Of a DNA stretch of 64,000 bases, positions 1-10,800 are shown one piece after another. Within the stretch, counting starts at the first letter, position 1. Each line of letters opens with the position of its first letter. The notes under the pieces were generated by a model. It worked only from the letters and a program-made list of their open reading frames with translations. It was not told where the DNA came from and searched no databases. The translations under genes and the position numbers were made by a program. Origin of the DNA: Vitellaria paradoxa (Eukaryota; Streptophyta; Magnoliopsida; Ericales; Sapotaceae); the NCBI GenBank assembly GCA_019916065.1, contig CM034242.1, positions 7,188,453-7,252,452 on the forward strand. The letters run 5' to 3'.

Positions 1-2838
1 CCGTAGTTACACCCATGAATCCTCTCAGTAGTCTCACTGAGATAAAAAAACAAACACTCGATTGCCGCGCAACTCTTGCCTTCACCTCACTCGACAAAGT
101 CGGCAAATTCAATTCACTGGGTATTCCTGCAATTGGGGTGCCGGAAAATGTGGGTTCTGATTTAGCCCAGATGGGTTTTTCTGATTTTCATAACCTCATT
201 TATGGAAATCCCAATTCGTTTCTTCGGCCTTTGATTCGCCAGCAAGACACTGCGGCGATTTTGTATTCCTCCGGCACTACGGGTGCTTGTAAAGGGGTTA
301 TGTTATCGCATAGGAATTTCATGGCCACGATTGGGCACTTTGTTGGATTTGAAGCTTCGTTGTACGAGTATTTGAGTACAGAGAATGTGTATTTAGCCGT
401 TTTGCCCATGTTCCATATCTACGGCCTTTCCCTTTTCGTGATGGGGTTGTTGTCATTGGGTACTACTATTGTTGTAATGCGAAAGTTCGACGCCGCTGAA
501 ATGGTGAAAGCTATTGATGCATATAAGGTCACCCACTTTCCTGTTGTGCCGCCGTTGCTGACAGCACTGATAGCGAGAGCTAAGGCTGGTGGCGGAAGTG
601 TTTGTAGAAGTTTGAAACAGGTTTCGTCTGGTGCGGCTCCATTGAGCCGGAAAATCATTGAAGATTTTGTACAAATTCTCCCTCATGTTGATATCATCCA
701 GGTATATTTTTCTGGAATAATTGGCTTATGTGACATGAAAAATTTTACATGAAAAATCGCGAAATTTATCTTGTATGACTAGACTGCTTATTTCATTGAT
801 ATTAGTTGGAATTTGGAAACCCCTGCCCTTAACAAGGGTCCAAACCATAGAAATTCCAAATTGGGTTCATTTACTTTTTTTTTTTTTGGCTGTGAAATTA
901 ATTGAAAAATAATAGAAGGTGCAGGTATTTTGGCCTTCTTGGAGTTTGAACTACTCATATGTTGTTACTTTAATTAGTTTTAGAAATATTTTATTCTAAA
1001 AACCTAGTTTGCTGGCAGGGGTACGGCATGACTGAGTCAACTGCTGTAGGAACCCGTGGCTTCAATACTGAAAAGCTTCGTAATTATTCTTCAATCGGAC
1101 TTCTGGCTCCAAACATGGAAGCTAGAGTGGTAGATTGGGTTACTGGTTCTTTCATGCCTCCCGGGAGGAGCGGTGAACTTTGGATAAGAGGACCTGGTAT
1201 TATGAAAGGTAATAGGTTTCTCGTGTACTTGTTTTTCAATAATTACCATATCCACAGATGGCTACTTACAAATGCTAATTTTATACGCATACAAGTGTTT
1301 CTTCGTGGGCAGTTGGACTTTTCCTCTTTAAGGTTTTTAAATTTCCATGCATTCCTCCACGTCTCATAGCCAGTTTGCATTTGCTAAACCTTGTTTCTTC
1401 TTTGTTTCTCTTATTTTTTTTAGAATTCCCACTATTGGATTTTGAGTTTGATGCAGTTGATTTAACTGATTTCTGCTATTTTTTAGGTTCCATTTTACTA
1501 AAAGCCTGTCTTCGCTTGTACCTACTCGTCTCTTAAGTTGAATGAGCCTATTTTTACTGATGTTCAATCCATGTGGTATCTCCGTTCATTAGATTCTATG
1601 TTAGCCAAAGCTTGCCTTCGCGTAAGCCTACTTGTCTCAAAACTGCAATTAGCCAACTTAAGTTCTGTTCAATCCATGCAGCAAATTCGTTCGAGCAAAT
1701 AAATTCACGATGTGAAATTTGGCTATGGTACTTGAAATCACTTCTTCTAACCAAAGTGCCTAACGACAGGAGTACGACCAGCAGTGGATTTATTATTATT
1801 ATTTATTTATTTATTTATTTTTTTTTTAGGAGGGGGCAGGGGAAGAAAGGAAAAGGAATTGTTGCAAAGCCATACTTCAGTGTTTTTGTTATGTTTCTTT
1901 TTGTCTTTGACATCTTTAATGTTGTAATTGAACTTCATATTTTATAATTTGTTGTGACTTGGATAGGTTACTTGAATAATCTGAAGGAAACTGCAATGGC
2001 GGTTGATAAAGATGGTTGGCTACACACAGGAGACATTATTTATGTTGATGAAGATGGTTATTTGTATATACTTGATCGATTGAAAGAGATTATCAAATAC
2101 AAGGGCTTTCAGGTTTATAATTTACTGTCTTTGCTATCATATACCATATTTGATAGAGTTTCATCTCCATTTGGTATGGTGTCAAATCTTGACTGTGTGT
2201 TTATTTTATTAATGAAGTTCATTTAGATATGGTTATGACAAACTCTTTTTTGTAGATTGCTCCTGCTGAGTTAGAGTCCATATTGGTTTCCCATCCTGAC
2301 ATACTCGAGGCTGCAGTAACAGCGTAAGTGTGGCCTTTTTATGAGCTTAATAAGTTGCAAGGGGGGCAAAATAACACGCGGAACAAATGCAGTGTTTTCA
2401 GGATTTTTCACCTTTTTAGGGCGTACTGAATTACCCGCAGTTTTTAGGATGACGGCAACAAGAAAATGCTCAATAACTTGGATGGCTCTGTTGATTCTGC
2501 TTTGTATCTTTTACATGCATATATATATATATATATATACACACATGATACATCCCGTGTGGTCAAATCACTACTAAAACAACAAAAAAATGTGTAGTCA
2601 GGTTAAAAGAGGAATGACCACCCATCTTAGTAAAAATTGTAACAAATATCGAGCTGAGATCAAGCCAAGCTTTAACTTATTCAAGCTCGAGCTTAGTTCG
2701 ATAAAGAAGAATTTAGGTTTGAGATTGACTCGTGAATAGCTCGATTAAATCAAAACGACGAAGTTTTAGTATAAAATATAATAAATAAAATATTATAAAA
2801 AATATAAGAAAAATATTATTAAAAATGTAAAAATATTT

Positions 2839-2877
<39 letters not shown>

Positions 2878-3586
2878 TTTTATCAACCTGGTTCGCAAGC
2901 TTTCGAGCCGAACATTTTTGTGCATGAGTTTGAACTCAATTCTAAACTAGTTACAAATTAAACTTGATTGGAGCTGTTAAAAATATTTAGTCGCGAGTCA
3001 AGAAAAAAAGTTCCATCCATTTGCACCCCCTAAATATCATCTCTTGAACTTGTTAGAATAATTCTAGAAGAAGCAGACAATATAATCTGTTCCGAGTGCC
3101 ATACTTAAGAAAGAGCACAAAATAATGAAGCCTGCAAATTACAAGATGGTATTATTCAATTTGGTGGGGGGGATGTAATTGTCCTCTGTGTTTTTATATT
3201 TTGCAGGGCCAAGGATGAAGAAGCCGGGGAGGTCCCAATGGCTTTTGTCGTCAGGAGGCAAGGAAGCCTGCTTTCTGAGGCAGCTGTAATGGACTATGTT
3301 GCTGAGCAGGTCCTTTTCATTGAGTTTAACGAACGCCTTTTATGGTTCTTTATATACGTTTTTTTGGTCATTTTATTCGTGACCCCCAAAAAAAAAAAAA
3401 AAAAAACCCAACTCAGCATGTGTCTCTTATGGGATTGGGCTTCACTCATGTTTGCTTTCTGCCTGTGGGCAGGTTGCACCATACAAGAAAGTGAGAAAGG
3501 TGGTGTTCAGACAATCGATACCAAAGTCGGCAGCTGGAAAGATCATCCGACGGGAACTACGGAGCTTGATGACTTCTAAAATTTGA
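1..3586 (+). CDS. 4-coumarate:CoA ligase-like (4CLL) acyl-activating enzyme, 5' end outside window
   Basis: Adenylate-forming ligase that would join a carboxylic acid to CoA through an acyl-AMP. Exons by frame and GT/AG: up to 701, 1019-1208, 1967-2112, 2256-2323, 3207-3309, 3473-3586; all phases join cleanly. The frame is open from base 3 and reads [10 protein letters not shown], which matches the interior of 4CL proteins, so the ATG at 15 is internal and the N-terminus lies off the left edge. Visible motifs are the AMP-binding signature [11 protein letters not shown], the GYGMTES motif, [15 protein letters not shown], the hinge region [13 protein letters not shown] and the C-terminal [13 protein letters not shown] with its catalytic Lys. 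The protein ends in SKI, a PTS1-like tripeptide, so a peroxisomal location is likely, as for other 4CL-like proteins (for example OPCL1). Canonical 4CL box II is GEICIRG; here it is GELWIRG, which supports a 4CL-like rather than a true lignin 4CL. The substrate is unknown. Confidence 0.93.
2600..3010. mobile_element. Non-autonomous DNA element in 4CLL intron 4, same family as 18090-18545
   Basis: The intron between 2323 and 3207 carries a block of AT-rich sequence with scattered 'gagctcgag', 'ttcgagcc' and 'tcgcgagtc' words. It aligns by eye, in the same order, to 18090-18545: 'aagctcgagcttagttcg', 'gaatttaggtttgag', 'taaaatataataaataaaatatta', an AT microsatellite, then 'tcaacctggttcgcaag'. 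No protein is encoded. Termini are not clear here, so the boundaries are approximate. An AT dinucleotide run lies inside at about 2842-2874. Confidence 0.55.
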
Positions 3587-5627
3587 GGACTACTCAGACT
3601 GGCCCTGCTGCAAGTAAAGAAAATTTGATTATGCTTGTTACAGCATCGTATATTTTGTTCTCTCGTCTCTTGCGCTCTCTCTCTTAAATATGTGTAGATT
3701 ATATGCGCTTAAAGCACAGGCAGATATTGTCTGATAATGTTCTCTATCAATTGATTAATTTAATTTAATTATTATTATTATTTTTTGGTTGGTGTACATG
3801 ATGTTTGATAAACTGTGAAATTTCTTTCACACATCTATACAGAAATTGAGGTACATCTGCAAGATTTCAACGATAAGAATCTCTCTTGGCGATGTAAATG
3901 GGTGGGTCGGGCTTGACCAGCTCCTTGACCCAGCAGTGGCTGGCCCGACTTTTCCGTTAGGTCGGGTTCAACAAAATTCGCGCATGAACTGTTCCATTTA
4001 CCTTATATATTTTTTTAATATTTTTAAATAAATTAAAAAAAAAATTATGGGGAGGGGGAAGCAGGGAGATAGGGGTGTCCCGAGACTCGACCCGACCCGA
4101 CCCTCCTGCCCAGCCTAATAAAAAAAATATGGTTAAGAGGCTTGGAGCTCCTGCAGCTTACAGGTATGCAGCACTCAGGCGAGAGATAAGATAAGAGAGA
4201 GAAGAAGGGGGTGGGGGCCACAAAAAAAAAAAAAAAAAGAAACAGCCTGCAGCAAGTGGTATGCCAATAAGAGAAAGAGAACAGCCTGCAGCTGGTGGTA
4301 TGCCAGTAGGAGAGGGAGAGAGAGGGGGGGCAGGCACAAGGAGAAAAATAGACGAAAGAATCAAATGGAGATTCAGTCAGGAGGAGGAGGGCGGGGGAAG
4401 GGCGGGTTGATTAGGCGGGTTACGGTTAGACTAAGTTCTGATTCGGATAGGGCGGGACAATTGGAACGGAGTGAGACGGAAAGAGGGTCGGGTCACAAGT
4501 CGACCCGACTTTGCATCTCTATCCTCTCTTCAGAAGTTATCCAATTTTTACTTTCAAAGTTGATATAATCATCATTCGTATAATCAATTAGATGCTTATT
4601 TGTCTTAAATTAGCGATAAACATGGGTCTATATAATTTCTCAACTAAAATTAAATATGTACACATTTAAAATTAGATTATATTAATATATTTTTTCAAAA
4701 AATTCAAAATAAATTCCCTTTTATTGTATTATTCTCAATAAGCAAAATTTTTTATCTTTCTCAATGTAATTTTTTATATATTATTATTAACTCAATACCC
4801 CATTAGAATGTGAAGTGACCCAAAAATTAGGCGGGAGTTTAAGGGGATTTAGTTTGTAAAAGATATAAACTATTTGTTTAAAAATAAAACTCAATATCAA
4901 CTTTTAAATTTTAGTTTGTGGTAGAAATATTTTTGTAATATGTTGTACTGCTGTTCAAAAAAATATATATATTTATAGTTGACTCACTACAATTTTTTAG
5001 CGAATTCTTAGATTGCAAATTTAAATCACCGATTGAGATAAAGTTTTGTTAGTATTTTGTTATTAGTTATAATTATTTAAATTTAAATTTTACAGTGGAA
5101 ACCCATAGGAAGATGAAAAATAAATATTTTAATATTAAAATAGCGATGCTTTTGCTAGGTATGATTGTATAATTTCGATGTATGTTGGTAATGTAGATTC
5201 CATTCAATAAACGGTGATAGACGGTTATAGTTTTTAGCTTTCCTCGACCTAAAATTACTACCATGTGACTGTCTTGGTCATTCATTAACAAATGTTACAA
5301 TTTGAGTCTCAAGTTGTATTTGGTTTGGGATTAGAGGTAAGGGATTAAGTACATAATTTCGTGGGTCTCAATTAACTTATGTTTGATGAAGAGGATTATT
5401 AATTTGCTTTAGATTACTAATCTTCCAAACTGTGGATATTTCATCTTGCGAGGTGGAATGAATGGTATATTCTCATTTTAAATTTGTTTTCTAACAAAAT
5501 TTAAAAATTTAAAATTATCTTTTATCATATTTATCGTCATTATCCACCAATCAAATATTAAAAAAATAATTTTACATAAAAATTAATTTTGTATATTGTT
5601 CCATAATATTATTTGTTCCATAATCTC
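3587..5627. other. Intergenic: 4CLL 3' flank and repeat remnants
   Basis: No supportable gene. The stretch holds the 3' flank of the 4CLL gene, an hAT-like element (3889-4530, listed separately) and about 1 kb of plain AT-rich sequence. Confidence 0.6.
3889..4530. mobile_element. hAT-like non-autonomous element(s), possibly nested
   Basis: A GC-rich patch in AT-rich DNA. The left end reads ggcgatgtaaatgggtggg and the right end, reverse complemented, reads atagagatgcaaagtcggg; these resemble the degenerate terminal repeats of plant hAT elements. The flanks tctctctt and cctctctt agree at 7 of 8 bases, fitting an 8-bp target duplication. A second terminal-like motif (aggggtgtcccgagactcg, about 4072) lies inside and suggests one element nested in another. 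No transposase frame is visible. Confidence 0.45.
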
Positions 5628-5924
5628 CACAATCAATTATAACTTCTGTGGGTCGGGAAGAAGCTCGCAGCCGTTACTTGAAGGTGCGTACTGGGTGAAT
5701 CCCGTCCCGTGGACCAAGCCGACAATGACCCACAAGGTGGTAAACCAGTCTAGGCAAGCCCTGACTGACCGGCTCGATCGAGGGGAGTTATTAGAAGCCC
5801 GCCAAAGCGGTAACCCACCCTCCCAAAAGAGAGTCGAACTTGAGACTGCACGCGGGTCAGACCTTTAGGCGCCCCCGAAGTCCCGCTCGACCACCCCCAA
5901 AAGGGTCACAATCAATTATAACTT
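5628..5924 (-). mobile_element. tRNA-derived SINE, copy 1
   Basis: A body of about 260 bp (5646-5906) is flanked by a perfect 18-bp target-site duplication, CACAATCAATTATAACTT, at 5628-5645 and 5907-5924. Read on the minus strand, the 5' part holds an A-box-like ggtggtcgagcggg and a B-box-like agttcgactc, the RNA polymerase III promoter arrangement expected of a tRNA-derived SINE. The GC-rich body contrasts strongly with its surroundings. It shares gagccggtcagtcagggctt and flanking sequence with the copy at 29283-29541. The perfect duplication implies a fairly young insertion. Confidence 0.85.
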
Positions 5925-7027
5925 AAATCAATAAATGATGGAAATGGCATAATTGCTACTCCCAATGAATTGGAATATTGCATTTTTATTAAAGGGAAAA
6001 TTATTTTTAATCAAATTAAATCATATTTTAGAGCTTAATAGTTTATTTATAATAATTGAAGATATAGTATTCTAATATTTTAATGTAAATTCTTTGATAA
6101 CAAATTTTCCGTTAAATGGTCATGTAATCATCTGTTAAACCTTTAAATTGACTTATTTTAATGAGAAATTTGTTAACAAAATTCACAAAAATTCAGCATT
6201 ATTCAAAATTAGAAAATTAAATCCTCAATTATTATAATTAAAAGGTCATAATTTAAAATAAATTTTAATAAATAATAAATTACACTTTTATCTCTTAATA
6301 ATTTAATTGTAACAATAAAATCGCTACCATTATAGTTGCACTATCAACCTTCCCTCAACTTGTATTTATTTATTTATTTTTCCTTTAAGTAGTTTTGTGA
6401 CTACTTGGAAAGTAAAAATGTAGAACTACAAAATTTCTTCTACGTCACAATCAAAATACTAATTTTTGTTTATTATATGTATTTTAAAATAAATAAATAA
6501 AATTTAAATTATAAAATTAACTTATTCTATTAAATTTTATGTTTCTTATATCAAAATTAGTTAAGTGATTTTTTTCTAAAAAATAGATAAATCAAACTAT
6601 ATTTTATTTATTCTTATATTAAAATAAAATATTATTTTATTTTTTAAAAAATTATTTTTTTATTTTTAACAATATTTTGAAAAAGACAATAAATTTAACG
6701 TATTTACTTTGTTAAAAGTTGTTTCGAACATCTTTGGAACCAATAAAAATATGTCAAATTATAGTTTGTTATTATAAGTGCATTTGATTTGTTAAAAATC
6801 ACTGAAAATTCTAAAAAATTATTTACCTTTACTTCACTACACGAAATACGAACTCACAAATTATTTCACTTTATCTCAATTTTTTCACTTTATCTCAATT
6901 TTTGTGAATCTAAACTCACCTAACGGATTATGTATTTTAATTAATTGGGCACCAATTAACCCCAAACGTAAAAGCTCTAAAAGACAAATTCCCACAACCA
7001 CCATGCTTTCTGATGCCATTTTACGCT
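5925..7027. other. Intergenic AT-rich sequence
   Basis: Over 1 kb of AT-rich DNA. It contains one short direct repeat (tttcactttatctcaatt twice near 6867-6903). No gene or RNA signal is seen. Confidence 0.6.
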
Positions 7028-7632
7028 AGGGATGTCAAATATACTCGTATCCGGTGGATATCCGCTTCACTCGCTCCGTTCGGAAAAGATATGGAGATGT
7101 TAATAGTAGAGATGGGGAGGGGTATGAAGATTTGAAATATTACCCGAACGGGTACAGGAACGAAAACGGGTACGATAGTTTTCACCCTGCCTTATACCCG
7201 TTTAAATATTTATTTATTAATTTTGTTGACGTGGTGGCTTCTTTAGAAGTCCCATATCGGTTTCTCACAAAAAAGTGAAGGCCTTGTGAGGTTATAAATA
7301 AAGGTCTCTTCCTCTTTGGTTAAGTGCACCAATCAAAGTCAAAGATTTATATATATATATGTAACATATATTTTTATTTAATTTATATGATATATATAAT
7401 AATTTTAAATATTTATTTTATACATATAATATATAATTTATAATAGTTAGTATATTTGGCGGATAAATGGGGATGGAGACGGGTAATTCATTACTTTATG
7501 AGGACGGATATGAAAATTTTTTTTTTTCGAAACGGAAATAGGGTGGAGACGGAGATGGGTAAGGATATTATTAAACGGGGATGAGGACGAAGAAACTTAT
7601 ATCCGCCTCATACCTGCCCTGTTGACATCAAA
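7028..7632. mobile_element. hAT-like non-autonomous element upstream of PLGG1
   Basis: The left end agggatgtcaaatatactcg and the right end, reverse complemented (gatgtcaacagggcaggtat), are imperfect inverted repeats. The interior has subterminal words rich in cgggtac and gggatgg, with 'ggatatccg' near the left and 'atatccgcc' near the right end. No transposase is encoded. A target duplication is not clear. Confidence 0.4.
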
Positions 7633-7888
7633 TAGGCCCACCATCCGGTTCGAACCCCAGCAAATAAAACCGACTCCTTTCCAAAGTATTTCATCAAACA
7701 GTTTCTACTCATGAACGTTCGTGTGATTTGAAGACTTGTGAACTTGAAGTAAAATCAATCACCGATGCTTACGATGATGGTTGCGGTACTGTCTGTACTT
7801 AGATAATTTCCCCTATTGGCACTTTCCAGTGACAAATTGAAGAATCTTCATCCGCAATTGTTTCAGTTCTCTTAAAAACTTTTAATAG

Positions 7889-10800
7889 AATACATCCAAA
7901 TATATTGTTGTCACAATTCTCGATTCTCTTGGCCCTTTCAATAGCGTCCAAATCTCTTATAGCCGGCGAAAGTTCCTCAAACGTACACCACCCATAAGTG
8001 CTCTGGGACTTCATTCCCAGTCCTTGCAACTGAGTCCTTGCAAAACTCACTCACCTTGGAGAATTCAGGCCAGCTCCATGGATCCAGGAAGCAGATTTTC
8101 TTCCCCAGGCCTTCAACGAGTGAGCAACGCTTTTCTCGTTCTTTTGCTTAATGTTGAATTGTCGTTTTGAACGGTATGTTTTGATGGGTTGTTTGTGTGC
8201 CTATTAGGTGTTCGGTGTGTTGCATTTGATTGTCTCGCTTGGGATTTTACTGCTAATTGATAAGGTCTTGGAGAAGGCATTTGCGGCGGCTGCCATTGAA
8301 TTCCCAAGTGCTCTGGTTGGGATGTTTTGTATATTTGCCATTCTGGTGATTCTTGATTGTTGTGCCCCCGCTGCTGCAACCACTTTTATGAACTTCTTTG
8401 AGCCTGCAATCATGTTTATTCAGAGGTGGCTTCCATTGTTCTATGTTCCATTTCTGGTGGTACTGCCCCTTACTGTTAAAGATATTCCTGCTGCTTCTGG
8501 GGTTAAAATCGGTTTCATTGTAGGTATGGAGCACTCTGACATTTAAGTGTCTAGTACTAGGCAATGAAACTTGTATCATTTTCAGTCAAATTGGCAAACA
8601 ACAATCTCAAACAAGCAATCTTAAAACGTGCAAAAAGATAAAATAGATTGAACACAGAGATTTACATGGAAACCCCTTGCGGAAAAAATACCACCGGGAA
8701 CCAAAATCTTCCACTATACCAAGCAACACATGCTGTCGGTTAAGAAGTTTCACCCAATAGTCTAATTGACACCACAATTTTATTATTGAATCCTTTGACC
8801 TACCGAACACAAGTAGAATAACCCACTTCCCTTACACAAGGTAAAGCCTCCCCAACTCCATGACGCTTTGAGAACAGCACCACCAACTTCACTGACACAC
8901 AGCAAAGAACATGCAAGCCTTCGGATGCGTTCAAAAGCTTCTCACAAAGATGTTTGATATATAAATTCTACTGTGGCTAAGAAAGAGAGAAACTTGTCTT
9001 TCAAGCTCTATGTATATCTCAATAATGTCCACTCTATGTAAAAAACCTAGGAGTAGGCTCCTTATGTCTAGTTGGAACTTGACTTGATATATTACCTGAA
9101 AGGCTAAAACTTTTACATTTTCAGGTTGTGTGATGAATATTTGATTTTGAAGATTCTCACATCCCTTAAAACATTCATATCAAAAAATTATCTGATTTCA
9201 CTCGCAAGGACTCCCAGTCAACCAGAATAAAGTACTTTACCCAATTCAGTTTGAGCAATTTCGTGATTATGATGAGAAAAATAAAGATAACAACTAAAAT
9301 CTAGTTTCACATTTTAAAGCATTTTGATCCCTGAGAAAGTCCCAACATTTTCATGGTGGCATTTGTTGGATATAAATGCTTGAACTAAGTGATTTTAGTA
9401 GAAAACTTTCTGTTGTCCTGCCAATCTCTGTGCACACGTGTAAGCTGTGTGTTTATGTAATTTCCCATCATTGTTTTGGTTTTTTGCAGTTGGAGGCTGG
9501 CTGGCTTCACTATGTGTAGCGGGGTTTACAGCTCTAGCTATAAGAAAAATGGTGAAGACAGAAATGATGCCTGCTGAGCCTATGTCAAAGACTTCTCCTT
9601 TTTCTCCCTTAGAGGTGTGGACTTGGAGTGGGATTTTCCTTGTGTCATTTATTGCCGCAATTTTATATCCAACAGCACTTGGAACAGAGGCTAGAACATA
9701 CTTGCCTTTCCTACTTGCATCTACCGTGCTTGGCTATATGGTTGGTTCTTGGTAAAATACATTCTCTCAAGTTAGCACATCAATTATGAACGACGTTTTC
9801 ATTTCAGATTCTTTTTTCAGTTCTGTTTTATGATACATATTTGGTTTCTCGTCTTGAAGCTTCATCAATTAATTTTGACCTTCAGGTTGCCATCTGATGT
9901 GAAAAAGGTTTTCCATCCAATTGTTTGCTGTGCATTATCTGCAGATATATCAGCTTTGGCTTTTGGTTATATTTCCGATTCTGGAATTGATCCTGTTTTA
10001 GGTACACCTGCAACCTATAGTTCTGGGATTTCTTTTTTTTGACATGTGCTTTCTTTGGTTGCAAAAGACAGTTAATGGTTAAACATTAAATTTTATAAAC
10101 AGCTAAGTAAATTGTAGAGATACACAGATGTATATAAATGAGAGAGAGGTGTAAATAAGATATCATATTGAAGTTAACAAGGTTCAATGTTGCTAGAATG
10201 GATATCATATTATCTGCACCAACATGCTAAGGTCTTCACTAAGGGCCCGTTTGATAACGCTGTCGTTTTTTTCGTTGTTGTTTTTCTGTTGCCGTTTTCT
10301 GTTTTTTGTTTTCTATTGCCGTTTATTTTTTTTTTAAATGAAAACTGAAACTGCGTTTGGAAATGCAAGTTTGTTTATAATTATTAATTTTTTATTTTAG
10401 AAAATATTTAATTTTATTAGTTTTAAAAAATTAATAGAACTTAATAAAATATATTTATTAAAATCATTTAATTCAATAAATATAAAAAATATTAAATTAT
10501 ATTATTTATTAAAAATAATTTAATAAAATATATTTCATATTAAATAAATAATTAAATTAGATTAATTATTAAATTAAATTATTTATCTTTAAATTAATTA
10601 AATTCATTTAATTATTTATTAAAATAATTTAATAAAAGATATTTTATATAAATTAAATTAATTAAATCATATATAATTTAATTTAATTATGATATTTATT
10701 TAAAATAATTTAATAATTATTATTAAATTAAATTAAAAATTAATGTAATTTAATTATTTATTATTAATTATTTTATATAAATTAATTTAGTTATTAAATT

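Noticed and set aside
499..501. VHD in place of MHD in NLR A (residue positions 499-501 of the protein) as a possible autoactive mutation
   Set aside because: VHD is common in RPM1-like NLRs, so it is not evidence of autoactivation.
7640..7665. B-box-like ggttcgaacccc suggesting a tRNA gene
   Set aside because: No A box, acceptor stem or anticodon arm can be drawn around it.
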